From the NCBI GenBank assembly GCA_947451385.1, contig CANFYZ010000032.1:1-40504 (forward strand): 40,504 nucleotides of DNA, written 5' to 3'. The notes under the pieces are model-generated. The model made no database searches. It was given only the letters and a program-made list of their open reading frames with translations, and was not told the origin of the DNA. The position numbers were made by a program, and so were the translations under genes. Origin of the DNA: Comamonadaceae bacterium (GTDB taxonomy: Bacteria; Pseudomonadota; Gammaproteobacteria; Burkholderiales; Burkholderiaceae_C). Below, piece after piece: positions 8,027-16,566 of the stretch. Each line of letters opens with the position of its first letter. Position 1 is the stretch's first letter.

Positions 8027-9202
8027 TCAGTGCGGGCCGGGGTGCGGACGCAAATGCCAAGCGGTGCGCGAACCGGCCCCGACCGCCAGGCCGACCACCC
8101 AAAACACCGGCCCGATCCCGGCCAGCGCACCGGCCGCGCCAAACAGCATGGGCATCAACACACTCGATGCGTTCACCGCCATCAGGCGCAGCCCCACCGC
8201 TTCACCCTGCCGATGGACGGGCGTGATTTGGTGCAGGGTGCTCATGATCATGGGCTGCACCACCCCCAATGTGAAACCCAGCAAAATCGAGCACACGCCC
8301 ATGCTCCAAGGCGACTGGGTAAAGGGGTAGATCACAAAAATCACCGCCGTGATCGTCATCGCCAGGGTCAAAATGCGGTACTCATGCCAATGCCGGACCA
8401 CCCTTGGCATGGCGATGCGCACCAAGGCGGCCGCTACCGCAAAAGCGCCCAGAATAAAACCAATCACCGAAGCGCTGATGCCCCGCTCATGGCCCAAGAT
8501 GGGCACGACAAAGGTGTGCACATCCCAGCAGGATGAGAGCATCCAGTTGACCAGCAACAGGCGCTGCATCAAGGGCTCGCGCAGCAGATCGAACGCGCCA
8601 TGGCGACCCGCATCAGGGTGCGGTGCGTCGATGGGCAATTCCGGCACCCGGCGGATACACCACCAAGTGACCCAGGGCAGCAGGCACATCAAAGCAAAGG
8701 CAGCGCGAAAACCGGTGGTGTCCGCCGCCACCTCGCCGGCATGGTCGATCAACAGCCCCGCCGCCATGGGCCCCATGAAGTTGGACACCGCAGGGCCGAT
8801 CGACAACCAGCTGAACGACTCTTTCAATTCCGCAGGGTCACGGGCGGTGCGTCCGACATGGCGTTGCAAGGCAATCACGGCCAAGCCGGTGGCGCCGCCG
8901 GTCATCAGCGCACTCAAGCAGAGCACCGGAAAACTCGGCCAACAAGCCGCCAGACCGGCCCCCACACAGGCGATGCCGATGCCGCGGCGCATGGGTTTTT
9001 TCAAGCCATGGCGGTCGGTGTAGCGCCCGGCCGGAATCGCCATGAAGACCTGCGTCAAGGCAAACAGAGACAGCAACACGCCCACCGACAAAGCGCTGTG
9101 GCCGTCGCGCAATGCCAGCAAAGGCGTGGCCATGCGCATGCCGGTCATGCAGGCGTGCAAAAAAATCTGCCCGCCAATCAGCTTCAGCAAAGGCGGCTTC
9201 AT
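8027..9202 (-). CDS. MFS transporter
   Basis: This 391-residue protein has about twelve hydrophobic segments and the major facilitator loop 2-3 motif in the form GRYTDRHGLKKPM (about residues 57-70). MFS proteins move small solutes or drugs across the inner membrane by proton coupling or facilitation; the substrate cannot be told here. Its ATG overlaps the rmuC stop as ATGA, so it is the last gene of a packed minus-strand run (dehydrogenase, rmuC, MFS). It converges on the LOG gene with a 20-nt gap and no visible terminator. Confidence 0.85.
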   Translation of the reverse strand: MKPPLLKLIGGQIFLHACMTGMRMATPLLALRDGHSALSVGVLLSLFALTQVFMAIPAGRYTDRHGLKKPMRRGIGIACVGAGLAACWPSFPVLCLSALMTGGATGLAVIALQRHVGRTARDPAELKESFSWLSIGPAVSNFMGPMAAGLLIDHAGEVAADTTGFRAAFALMCLLPWVTWWCIRRVPELPIDAPHPDAGRHGAFDLLREPLMQRLLLVNWMLSSCWDVHTFVVPILGHERGISASVIGFILGAFAVAAALVRIAMPRVVRHWHEYRILTLAMTITAVIFVIYPFTQSPWSMGVCSILLGFTLGVVQPMIMSTLHQITPVHRQGEAVGLRLMAVNASSVLMPMLFGAAGALAGIGPVFWVVGLAVGAGSRTAWHLRPHPGPH

Positions 9203-10632
9203 CCTTCGCGCTCAGCCGCGTCCCAACCCGGGTCGCCGCTCGTCAAGGGCAACAAGGCCCCGGCCTGGGCTTCGGGCAAGGCATCGACCGTGCGCAGCGC
9301 GCGGTGCATGACATTGCTGCGGGTTTGGGCTTTGTCCAAGGTGTTGAGCACGGTTTGGGTTTGCTCTTTGACCTTGGCCAAGACGTCGCCAAACTTGCCG
9401 AACTCGGTTTTGACCGCGCCCAGCACCTGCCAGACCTCGCTGGAGCGTTTTTCCAGCGCCAGGGTGCGAAAGCCCATTTGCAGAGAGTTCAGCATGGCCA
9501 TCAAGGTCGTCGGGCCGGACAGGGTGATGCGGTGGTCGCGCTGCAGCGACTCCATCAGACCCGGGCGCCGCAAGACCTCGGCATACAAGCCCTCGGTGGG
9601 CAAAAACATCACTGCAAAGTCGGTGGTGTGGGGCGGTGCCAGGTATTTCTCGGCAATGGACTTGGCCTCCAAGCGCACCCGCGCCTCCAGCGCTTTGCTG
9701 CACAACTCCACCTGCGCCACATCGGCACGGCTTTGCGCGTCCAGCAGACGCTCGTAGTCTTCGTTGGGAAACTTCGCATCGATCGGCAACCACACCGGCT
9801 GGCCATCGTCCGCTCGACCCGGCAAACGGATGGCGAAGTCCACCCGGTTCTTGCTGCCAGGCACCGTGGGGTGTTGCGCCGCGTACTGGTCCGGCGCGAG
9901 CACTTGTTCTAACAAGGAGGCCAGTTGCGCCTCGCCAAACATGCCGCGGGTTTTGACGTTGGTCAGCAGGTGTTTCAGGTCGCCCACGCCTTGCGCCAGC
10001 GTGTTCATCTCGCCCAGGCCTTTGTGCACTTGCTCCAGGCGATCCGCCACTTGTTTGAAGCTCTCGCCCAAGCGCGCCTGCAAAGTGGCTTGCAGTTTTT
10101 CGTCCACCGTTTGACGCATTTCGTCGAGTTTGCTGGTGTTGCTTTGCTGCAATTGCGCCAACTGGGTTTCCAGCGTGCCGCGCATCTCGCTCAACCGGCG
10201 GGCGTTGGCCTCAGACAGCATTTGCACCTGCTGGGTCAGCGTGTCCGACAGTGTTTTTTGCAACAAACCCAGTTGCTGCGCAAACGCATCGATCTGGCTG
10301 TTTTGCGTGCGTGTGGCCTCAGCGCTTTGCTGCACCAGGGTTTGCTGGAAGGTGGCCAAGGTTTGCATCACCTCTTGTCGGCCACCGCGCGCGGACTCGG
10401 TGATTTCGGTACGCAGTTCGCGCTCCAGGCGTTCGCTGCTCTGGGCAATGGCGTGCTGCAATTGCTGGTGTTGCTGAGCCTGTTGTTGTGCTTGTTGCTG
10501 CGCCTGTTGTTGCGCCTGTTGAAGTTGCTCCGCGCCCGGGTCTTGGCGCGGACGGGCCAACCACAGCAGGACCAACAACAGCGCGTTCAGACCGCCCAGG
10601 GCCAGCAGCACCCACATCGTCCAATCGGCCAT
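9199..10632 (-). CDS. rmuC: DNA recombination protein RmuC
   Basis: This is a 477-residue RmuC-family protein. One N-terminal membrane helix (WVLLALGGLNALLLVLLWLA) is followed by a long coiled coil rich in Gln/Ala/Glu. The C-terminal nuclease-like core has the family sequences TRGMFGEAQLASLLEQVL, VWLPIDAKFPNEDYERLL and FLPTEGLYAEVLRR. RmuC limits inversions at short inverted repeats in E. coli; its biochemical role is not fully known. The start at 10632 overlaps the preceding stop (TGATG); a TTG one codon earlier is less likely. The coiled coil contains a 12-nt tandem repeat (see 10479-10526). Confidence 0.93.
   Translation of the reverse strand: MADWTMWVLLALGGLNALLLVLLWLARPRQDPGAEQLQQAQQQAQQQAQQQAQQHQQLQHAIAQSSERLERELRTEITESARGGRQEVMQTLATFQQTLVQQSAEATRTQNSQIDAFAQQLGLLQKTLSDTLTQQVQMLSEANARRLSEMRGTLETQLAQLQQSNTSKLDEMRQTVDEKLQATLQARLGESFKQVADRLEQVHKGLGEMNTLAQGVGDLKHLLTNVKTRGMFGEAQLASLLEQVLAPDQYAAQHPTVPGSKNRVDFAIRLPGRADDGQPVWLPIDAKFPNEDYERLLDAQSRADVAQVELCSKALEARVRLEAKSIAEKYLAPPHTTDFAVMFLPTEGLYAEVLRRPGLMESLQRDHRITLSGPTTLMAMLNSLQMGFRTLALEKRSSEVWQVLGAVKTEFGKFGDVLAKVKEQTQTVLNTLDKAQTRSNVMHRALRTVDALPEAQAGALLPLTSGDPGWDAAEREG
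10479..10526. repeat. 12-nt tandem repeat inside rmuC
   Basis: Four consecutive 12-nt units with a consensus near cctgttgttgcg lie in frame and encode repeated Gln-Ala-Gln-Gln in the RmuC coiled coil. The first three units differ by one to three bases; the fourth is more diverged. Confidence 0.8.
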
Positions 10633-11612
10633 CAACGGCGTCCCACCACGGTGTTGAGTGGCGTCAACGCTTTGCCCTGCGTCAGGTAGGCAATCAGGTT
10701 GTCAGCCGCCAACTGGGCCATGGCTTTGCGTGTGGAGATGGTGGCACTGGCGATGTGCGGCGTCAGCACCACATTCGGCACGGTGAGCAAGGCCGGGTTC
10801 AATGCGGGCTCGCCCTCAAACACGTCCAGCCCGGCGCCGGCGATGCGCCGGTCCTTCAAGGCTTGGGCCAGGGCGGCATCGTCCACAATGCCGCCGCGTG
10901 CGATGTTCACCAAGGTGGCGGTGGGCTTCATCAGCGCCAGCTCGGCCGCGCCGATGGTGTGGTGCGACTCGGCGCTGTAGGGCACGACCAGCATCACATG
11001 GTCTGCGGTTTGCAGCAACTCTTGTTTAGAGACATAGCGCGCACCGCATTGCGCCTCCAACTCAGGACTCAAATGCGAGCGATTGTGGTACAGCACCTGC
11101 ATGCCAAAACCGTGCGCCGCACGCCGTGCAATGCCTTGGCCGATGCGGCCCATGCCGATGATGCCCAGCGTCGAGCCATGCACCTCGGCCCCGGCAAACA
11201 TGTCGTAACGCCAGTTCTTCCACAAGCCAGCGCGCAGATAGTGTTCGCTCTCGGTGATGCGGCGGGCCGTGGCCATGAGCAAGGCAAAGCCAAAGTCGGC
11301 GGTGGTCTCCGTCAACACGTCCGGCGTGTTGGTGGCCTGCACACCGGCGGCGGTCATGGCGGGTACATCAAAATTGTTGAAGCCCACCGCCATGTTGGCC
11401 ACCACTTTCAAGTCGGGGCAGGCGGCCAATAAAGCCGTGTCAATGCGCTCGGTGCCGGTGGTGATGGCACCGGCCTGCCCTTGCAATTGGGCGATCAACT
11501 CGGCCGGGGTAAACAAGGCATCGACTTGGTTATCGATCACTTCAAAATGCAGGCGCAAGCTGTCCAAGACTTCTTCAAAAACGGGGCGGCCTACAAAAAC
11601 GGAGGGCTTCAT
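10632..11612 (-). CDS. D-2-hydroxyacid dehydrogenase (glyoxylate/hydroxypyruvate reductase-like)
   Basis: This 326-residue NAD(P)-dependent dehydrogenase has the Rossmann GMGRIGQGIARR dinucleotide-binding loop, the NIARGGIVDDAAL stretch with the substrate-binding and catalytic Arg, the Glu in AGLDVFEGEP, and the catalytic His in LTPHIASAT. The N-terminal half has VVANMAVGFNNFDV, as in the GRHPR/GhrB group. These enzymes reduce glyoxylate, hydroxypyruvate or other 2-oxoacids in the cytoplasm. It is followed by rmuC with overlapping stop and start, and preceded by the antiporter at 21 nt. Its exact substrate is not decided by sequence. Confidence 0.9.
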   Translation of the reverse strand: MKPSVFVGRPVFEEVLDSLRLHFEVIDNQVDALFTPAELIAQLQGQAGAITTGTERIDTALLAACPDLKVVANMAVGFNNFDVPAMTAAGVQATNTPDVLTETTADFGFALLMATARRITESEHYLRAGLWKNWRYDMFAGAEVHGSTLGIIGMGRIGQGIARRAAHGFGMQVLYHNRSHLSPELEAQCGARYVSKQELLQTADHVMLVVPYSAESHHTIGAAELALMKPTATLVNIARGGIVDDAALAQALKDRRIAGAGLDVFEGEPALNPALLTVPNVVLTPHIASATISTRKAMAQLAADNLIAYLTQGKALTPLNTVVGRR

Positions 11613-11633
11613 CTCAATTCTCTTTTCAAGGTT

Positions 11634-12965
11634 TCAGTCGGTCATTTGCAGTTTGCGCGCCCACCAAGGCGTCACTGCAGGCAACAGGGTCAAAGTCCAG
11701 ATCACCACCCAGGCCGTCAACGACATGAGTTGTGTCATTTCGGGAAACTGCGCCACCGTGATCACCGCCAGCACCACCGGTATCACGCCGGTTTCGCGCA
11801 CGGCGCACAAGAACAACTTCTCTTTCAGGCTGACCGATGTCGGTGCCAGCGCAATCATCACCGCCAAAGGGCGCGCCAGCAGTATGAAAAGGAGAGAAAT
11901 GAGCAAGCCCAGACCCAGGGTGTCAGTCAGGTCCGCCAAGGATACAAATGGTCCGACCATCATGAAAATCGTGGGCTTGGCCACGCTTTCAATTTTGGAC
12001 TCCATGTTGTGCAGCAAAGTTTTGAACTCGGGCGCGCTGTGGTTGAAGTTGCCCAGCAAGCCCACAATGAACGCGGCCAAAAAGCCATTGCCATGCAGGG
12101 CCTGCGCCAGCACAAAAGTCATGAGCGGCACCACCAAAACCACCGCAAAGTCGTAACTGTGCTCAACCTGCTCGGTGGCAAAGCGCTGCGCCTTGTAGCG
12201 CTCAAACACAGCCACCCCAAACCAGCCGATCACCCCAGCCAGCGTGCCCATCACAAATTGCTGGCCCAATTGCCAAGCGTTGTCGGCACTCAGCAGCCCC
12301 TGGGTCAGTCCACCCCAGCTGTCTAGCGAGGCGCCTGCCAGCACCATGCCCACCACAGCGGCGGTAAAGATGGCTCCCACCGCATCGTTCAAAGCGCTTT
12401 CCGCCACCGCCAGATCGGCCACGCGCTGGTACTGGGGCTTGAAGATCAGTTGCTTGAACGTGGGAATCAGGGCCGCAGGATCGGTCGAGCCCAAGATGGC
12501 CGACAAAAGGGCTGCAGTTTTGCCATCCATACCCAAAAGCCGCAGCAGGCCAAACATGATGGCGAAAGTGAGCAGATAACCCAGCACCGCAATCATGAGC
12601 GTGGGGAAGGCGATTTTCAAAAAATCCTTGCGCTCGATCTCATCCCCACCCGATTTCAAAATGATGGCCGCCAAGGCCGTGCACACCACCACCGACAAGG
12701 TCAGCGCCGTGGCCAAAGGGGCCAAGGCGTCGTGCAACACAATGCCCACCAGCAATTGCAGGGTGAAGCTGGGAAACACCGTGCCTTCAGCCGCCTTGCT
12801 GCTGGCCCAGCCAAACACCAGAAACAAACTCAGGCACCACAGCGAGGTGGCAATGGCCGACTCGATGCCGCCCACCTGTCCCAGATGGTTCAGCAGCAAC
12901 GAAGACAAAGCATTCACCCCCGCCGCCAGCCCCAGCAACACAGCGATGTTCCAATAGTTGCGCAT
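11634..12965 (-). CDS. CPA1-type cation:proton antiporter
   Basis: This 443-residue protein has about twelve to thirteen hydrophobic segments. The region GSTDPAALIP and the ion-site motif ESALNDAVGAIFTA match the Na+/H+ exchanger (CPA) fold, where the conserved Asn-Asp pair carries ions. It would exchange Na+ or K+ for protons across the inner membrane. It starts 5 nt after the pncB stop and precedes the dehydrogenase by 21 nt. The ion cannot be assigned. Confidence 0.88.
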   Translation of the reverse strand: MRNYWNIAVLLGLAAGVNALSSLLLNHLGQVGGIESAIATSLWCLSLFLVFGWASSKAAEGTVFPSFTLQLLVGIVLHDALAPLATALTLSVVVCTALAAIILKSGGDEIERKDFLKIAFPTLMIAVLGYLLTFAIMFGLLRLLGMDGKTAALLSAILGSTDPAALIPTFKQLIFKPQYQRVADLAVAESALNDAVGAIFTAAVVGMVLAGASLDSWGGLTQGLLSADNAWQLGQQFVMGTLAGVIGWFGVAVFERYKAQRFATEQVEHSYDFAVVLVVPLMTFVLAQALHGNGFLAAFIVGLLGNFNHSAPEFKTLLHNMESKIESVAKPTIFMMVGPFVSLADLTDTLGLGLLISLLFILLARPLAVMIALAPTSVSLKEKLFLCAVRETGVIPVVLAVITVAQFPEMTQLMSLTAWVVIWTLTLLPAVTPWWARKLQMTD

Positions 12966-12970
12966 CGGTG

Positions 12971-14155
12971 TCAGGCGGTTTGTTCAATATCAAATACCTG
13001 ACGCAAGTAGGCCAGGTATTTTTCGTCATCGCACATGCCTTTGCCCGGCGAGTCAGACAGCTTGGCCACCGGTTGGCCGTTGCAGCGCGTCATTTTGATG
13101 ACGATTTGCAGCGGCTCGCAGCCCAGGTCGTTGGTCAAGTTGGTGCCAATGCCGAAAGCCAATTGGCAGCGGCCATTGAACTGACGGAACAACTCGATGG
13201 TGCGCGGCACGGTCAGGCCGTCGCTGAAAATCAGGGTTTTGGTGCGGGGGTCCACCCGGTTGTTGCTGTAGTGCGCGATCATCCGCTCGCCCCAGGCGAA
13301 CGGGTCGCCGCTGTCGTGGCGCGCGCCGTCAAAGAGCTTGCAGAAATACAAATCAAAGTCACGCAAAAACGCGTTAAAGCCGTACACGTCGCTCAGCGCG
13401 ATACCCAGGTCCCCCCGGTATTCGCGCGCCCAGGATTCGAAGGCAAACACCTGGCTGTCGCGCAAACGCGGCCCCAGCGCCTGCGCGGCTTGCAGATACT
13501 CGTGCGCCATGGTGCCCAGCGGCGTCAGGCCAAGCAGATAAGCGAAATACACATTGCTGGTGCCCGCCAGTTGTCCAGAAGCACCGGCGCCCAAACGCCC
13601 CGCCAAGACGCGCAGCACCTCTTCGTGCCAGGCGCGTGAGAAGCGACGGCGCGTACCGTAATCGGCGATTTTGAGTGTCTCCAGACCTTCGCCCTGCAAC
13701 TGGGCGATTTTGGTCTCGAGCCGTTGGCGGCCCCCCAGCAGGTCGGGTACTTTTTGGGTGTTGCGAAAGTACACCTCGTTGACGATGGCCAGCACCGGGA
13801 TCTCAAATAAAATGGTGTGCAGCCAGGGCCCGCGAATTGTGATCTCCAGTTCCCCCGAGGGTTGCGGGGTGACTTGGACGCATTTTTCGTTCAGCTTGAA
13901 CAGGCCCAGAAAATCAACAAAGTCGCTTTTGATGAAGCGCAGCGAGCGCAGGTAGCGCAGCTCAGACTCTTTGAAAGTCAGACTGCACAAGGATTTGATT
14001 TCGTTGCGGATTTCGTCGGCGTGGGGCGCCAGATCGATCCCCGGATTACGGCACTTGAACCGGTACTCCACCTGCGCACCCGGGAACTGATGCAAGACCA
14101 CCTGCATCATGGTGAACTTGTAGAGGTCGGTGTCCAGCAAACTGGTAATGATCAT
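12971..14155 (-). CDS. pncB: Nicotinate phosphoribosyltransferase
   Basis: This 394-residue enzyme converts nicotinate and PRPP to nicotinate mononucleotide with ATP, the entry step of the NAD salvage (Preiss-Handler) pathway. The N-terminus [14 protein letters not shown] is the family signature. [12 protein letters not shown] contains the His that is phosphorylated in the catalytic cycle, and TLIFSDGL contributes to phosphate binding. Length is typical. It heads the packed run pncB-antiporter-dehydrogenase-rmuC-MFS, 86 nt after the nitroreductase stop. Confidence 0.95.
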   Translation of the reverse strand: MIITSLLDTDLYKFTMMQVVLHQFPGAQVEYRFKCRNPGIDLAPHADEIRNEIKSLCSLTFKESELRYLRSLRFIKSDFVDFLGLFKLNEKCVQVTPQPSGELEITIRGPWLHTILFEIPVLAIVNEVYFRNTQKVPDLLGGRQRLETKIAQLQGEGLETLKIADYGTRRRFSRAWHEEVLRVLAGRLGAGASGQLAGTSNVYFAYLLGLTPLGTMAHEYLQAAQALGPRLRDSQVFAFESWAREYRGDLGIALSDVYGFNAFLRDFDLYFCKLFDGARHDSGDPFAWGERMIAHYSNNRVDPRTKTLIFSDGLTVPRTIELFRQFNGRCQLAFGIGTNLTNDLGCEPLQIVIKMTRCNGQPVAKLSDSPGKGMCDDEKYLAYLRQVFDIEQTA

Positions 14156-14199
14156 GGGCTGTAGAGGGGCAGTTTGAATGAGTGTAAGGCAAGACCTGA

Positions 14200-14219
14200 C
14201 CCCCGGCCCCCCGGGGGTT
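14200..14219 (-). other. GC-only hairpin between nitroreductase and pncB
   Basis: ACCCCCGG (14200-14207) pairs with CCGGGGGT (14212-14219) around a CCCC loop. It lies between two same-strand genes and lacks a T run on either side, so it is not a canonical terminator. It may be a pause or mRNA-stability element. Confidence 0.4.
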
Positions 14220-14241
14220 GCAGCGAATAATCAGGGCCCGC

Positions 14242-14979
14242 TCAGGCCACCCAGTGGGTGAAGGACAGCGGGTCGACCCGGGTGGTTTGGAAGGTGTTGA
14301 CCAGCGCCGACTCGTCGGCATAACCCAGCGCCATGCCGCACACCAGCATGTGATTTTCAGCCGCCCCGATGTGCGGCAGGATGATTTTGGAGAAGTGGTT
14401 CCACGCGGCTTGCGGGCAGGTGTGCAGGCCACGGGCTCTGGCGGCCACCATGATGCTCTGCAAGAACATGCCAAAGTCGAGCAAGCTGCCGCGCCCCATG
14501 ACGCGTTCGATGGTGAACATCAAGCCAATGGGGGCGTCAAAAAATTTGTAATTGCGCTGGTGCTGCGCATGCATTTTGTCTTTCTCGCCCTTGCCGATAC
14601 CCAGCACGCTGTACAAGCCAAAACCGCATTCGCGGCGGCGGTCGATGTAGGGACTGACCCATTGGGTCGGGTAATAGTCGTAAGACTCGGCGTAATCGTT
14701 CGCCAAGGCGGGGTTGGCCGCCAGGGCATCATGCGCCGCACAGACCTTGGCCACCAAGGCATCGCGCGTCGGGCCTTGCAGCACATACACATTCCAGGGC
14801 TGGGTGTTGGTGCCGCTGGGCGCGCGTGCGGCCACGCGCAGCAGATCCTCCAGCACCTCACGCTCCACGGCACGCGGCAAAAAGGCACGCGCGGAAAATC
14901 GGCTTTCAATGGCCGCGTCCACGCTGGCCGGGTCGGCAATGCGGGTACTGACTTGGGGTGTTTTCAGGGCGGCATTCAT
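14242..14979 (-). CDS. Nitroreductase-family flavoprotein
   Basis: This is a 245-residue FMN-dependent oxidoreductase of the nitroreductase superfamily. SRFSARAFLPRAVEREVLEDLL followed by ARAPSGTNTQPWNVYV is the usual FMN phosphate-binding N-terminal region. The C-terminal part GLHTCPQAAW and LVCGMALGYAD is the second family motif. Members reduce nitroaromatics, quinones or related compounds with NAD(P)H; the natural substrate is unknown. The chosen ATG (14979) overlaps the thioesterase stop as ATGA. The frame is open upstream but antiparallel to nothing meaningful and overlaps the thioesterase. Confidence 0.9.
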   Translation of the reverse strand: MNAALKTPQVSTRIADPASVDAAIESRFSARAFLPRAVEREVLEDLLRVAARAPSGTNTQPWNVYVLQGPTRDALVAKVCAAHDALAANPALANDYAESYDYYPTQWVSPYIDRRRECGFGLYSVLGIGKGEKDKMHAQHQRNYKFFDAPIGLMFTIERVMGRGSLLDFGMFLQSIMVAARARGLHTCPQAAWNHFSKIILPHIGAAENHMLVCGMALGYADESALVNTFQTTRVDPLSFTHWVA

Positions 14980-15449
14980 GGGTTTGTTCCTTTGAGGGTT
15001 TCCAAAACGGTTTGAAATTCGGCGGCCAGGGGCACGGGGCGGCGGCTGTGGCGGTCCACATAGACATGCACAAAATGCCCGCGCGCAGCGGTCATCGGCT
15101 CGCCTTGGGCAAACAAGCCAACCTCGTAGCGCACGCTCGAGGTGCCCTGGTGCGCGACGCGAATACCGGCCTCGATGGTTTGCGGAAAGGCCAGCGGGGC
15201 AAAGTAATTGCACTGGGTCTCGACCACCAGACCGATGCTGGCGCCGTGGTGGATGTCGAGCACGCCTTGATCGATCAGGTAAGCGTTGACGGCGGTATCG
15301 AACCAGCTGTAGTACACGACGTTGTTCACGTGGCCATAGGCATCGTTGTCCATCCACCGGGTGGTGATGGTGCGAAACACCGGAAAGGCCGAACGTGGCA
15401 GGGCTTGTGGCTTGGGAGCCGCCGTTGGAGCAGGATTAGAAGAACTCAT
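14976..15449 (-). CDS. Acyl-CoA thioesterase, 4-hydroxybenzoyl-CoA thioesterase-like hot-dog fold
   Basis: This 157-residue hot-dog thioesterase has the signature TRWMDNDAYGHVNNVVYYSWFDTA with the catalytic Asp. It should hydrolyse short- or aromatic acyl-CoAs in the cytoplasm. The first ~20 residues are Ser/Pro/Ala-rich and not conserved. I chose the ATG at 15449 because it overlaps the upstream stop as ATGA, matching the pattern in this run; a start at 15488 is possible but would overlap the upstream gene by 43 nt. Confidence 0.88.
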   Translation of the reverse strand: MSSSNPAPTAAPKPQALPRSAFPVFRTITTRWMDNDAYGHVNNVVYYSWFDTAVNAYLIDQGVLDIHHGASIGLVVETQCNYFAPLAFPQTIEAGIRVAHQGTSSVRYEVGLFAQGEPMTAARGHFVHVYVDRHSRRPVPLAAEFQTVLETLKGTNP

Positions 15450-16387
15450 GGGCGTTGATTTTGCCAGCGTTGCCCCCAACGTTCCCAATAGGCCTGCGCC
15501 ACCGTCCAGGTATGGACTTGCACTTGCACGGTGGACTCGATGTCATGGCCGTACCCCCCCGCCATGCACAAGACCAACGGGATGCGGCGCTGCCAGGCCC
15601 AGTCCATCACGGCCCGGTCGCGCGCGATCAAGCCGTCGTAGCTCAGTTTCAAGCGGCCCAGCCGGTCGCCTTCGTGCGGATCGGCCCCCGCCAGGTAGAT
15701 GATGAGTTCGGCATCAAAGCGGTCGCCCAGGGTTTGCAGGGCTTGATGCAGTGCCTCCAAATAAGGCTCGTCTGGGGTGCCGTCCGGCAAGTCCACGTCC
15801 AGATCGCCGGGCACCTTGCGAAAGGGAAAGTTCTTTGCACCGTGCAGGGACAGGGTGAACACGCTCGGGTCTTGCGCAAATATTTGCGCCGTGCCGTTGC
15901 CTTGGTGCACATCCAAATCGATCACCGCGACCTGCAACACCCGCTTGGTCTGGCGAAAGCGCTCAGCTTGCATCAGGCGCGCGGCCACGGCCGCGTCGTT
16001 GAAAACACAAAAGCCACCGCCCTGCGCCACGCCCGCATGGTGAGTGCCCCCGGCCAAATTGCCTGCCACGCCCTCGCTGAGCGCGACCCGGGCGGCGGCG
16101 ATGGTCGCTCCGGCCGAGCGCCTGGAACGGGCCACCATGGCCTCGCTCCAGGGAAAACCAATTTCGCGTTGCATCTGCGCCGACAAGGTGCCGGTTTGCA
16201 CGGCCTGGATGTACGCGGGGTCGTGGGCCAAGGCCAACTCGCCGTCCGTAGCAGCAGGGGCTGGCTGCATTTGTAAGCCAGGCAACTCATGCGCCAAGCG
16301 CTCCCGCAAGCGGCTGTATTTGCGCATGGGAAAGCGATGCCCCTCGGGCAGAGGGAGCACAAAATGGTTCGCGTAAAAAGCCTGCAT
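15446..16387 (-). CDS. Histone deacetylase-like (AcuC/HdaH-type) amidohydrolase
   Basis: This is a 313-residue zinc hydrolase of the histone deacetylase superfamily. The family regions are GGTHHAGVAQGGGFCVFND (tandem His and glycine-rich loop), the zinc-site VIDLDVHQGNGT, and the distal YLAGADPHEGD. Bacterial members deacetylate acetylated lysines, polyamines or small amides. Family members usually start near MQAFY, so I chose 16387; an ATG three codons upstream (16396) is possible. Neither start has a clear ribosome-binding site, and a TAAAAT box at 16403-16408 lies just upstream, so transcription might begin almost at the start codon. It heads the three-gene run with the thioesterase and nitroreductase and is divergent from the phasin gene. 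Confidence 0.88.
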   Translation of the reverse strand: MQAFYANHFVLPLPEGHRFPMRKYSRLRERLAHELPGLQMQPAPAATDGELALAHDPAYIQAVQTGTLSAQMQREIGFPWSEAMVARSRRSAGATIAAARVALSEGVAGNLAGGTHHAGVAQGGGFCVFNDAAVAARLMQAERFRQTKRVLQVAVIDLDVHQGNGTAQIFAQDPSVFTLSLHGAKNFPFRKVPGDLDVDLPDGTPDEPYLEALHQALQTLGDRFDAELIIYLAGADPHEGDRLGRLKLSYDGLIARDRAVMDWAWQRRIPLVLCMAGGYGHDIESTVQVQVHTWTVAQAYWERWGQRWQNQRP

Positions 16388-16426
16388 CGCACGCATTGGA
16401 ACATTTTAGAAAAGCCACTCTAATTT

Positions 16427-16439
16427 GCTGCAATGCAAC
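16427..16439. promoter_or_regulatory. Operator-like repeat 1 at the phasin promoter
   Basis: GCTGCAATGCAAC lies 9 nt upstream of the phasin -35 box. It recurs with a single mismatch at 16486-16498. TGCA-rich paired sites are known targets of PhaR, the PHB-responsive repressor of phasin genes; this assignment is inference. Confidence 0.55.
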
Positions 16440-16448
16440 AAAAAATGC

Positions 16449-16476
16449 TTGTTTTCCTTTTCTGAGTCCGTAAAAT
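16449..16476 (+). promoter_or_regulatory. Sigma-70-like promoter of the phasin gene
   Basis: TTGTTT (16449-16454) and TAAAAT (16471-16476) are 16 nt apart, a good housekeeping promoter in an otherwise non-coding gap. It predicts a transcript start near 16483 and a leader of about 84 nt. Confidence 0.6.
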
Positions 16477-16485
16477 TCGACCCAT

Positions 16486-16498
16486 GCTGCACTGCAAC
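16486..16498. promoter_or_regulatory. Operator-like repeat 2 at the phasin promoter
   Basis: GCTGCACTGCAAC repeats the element at 16427-16439 with one base changed, in the same orientation. It covers the predicted transcription start, where a bound repressor would block initiation. The two copies flank the -35/-10 boxes. Confidence 0.55.
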
Positions 16499-16566
16499 AT
16501 GCTTTACCGGCCTCGGCCAGTTACAGCGCGGATGTTGAAAACCTTTTTTTAATTTTGGAGATTCTC

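Noticed and set aside
14200..14219. A rho-independent terminator between nitroreductase and pncB
   Set aside because: The stem is strong but neither strand has a T run after it, so I list it only as a hairpin.
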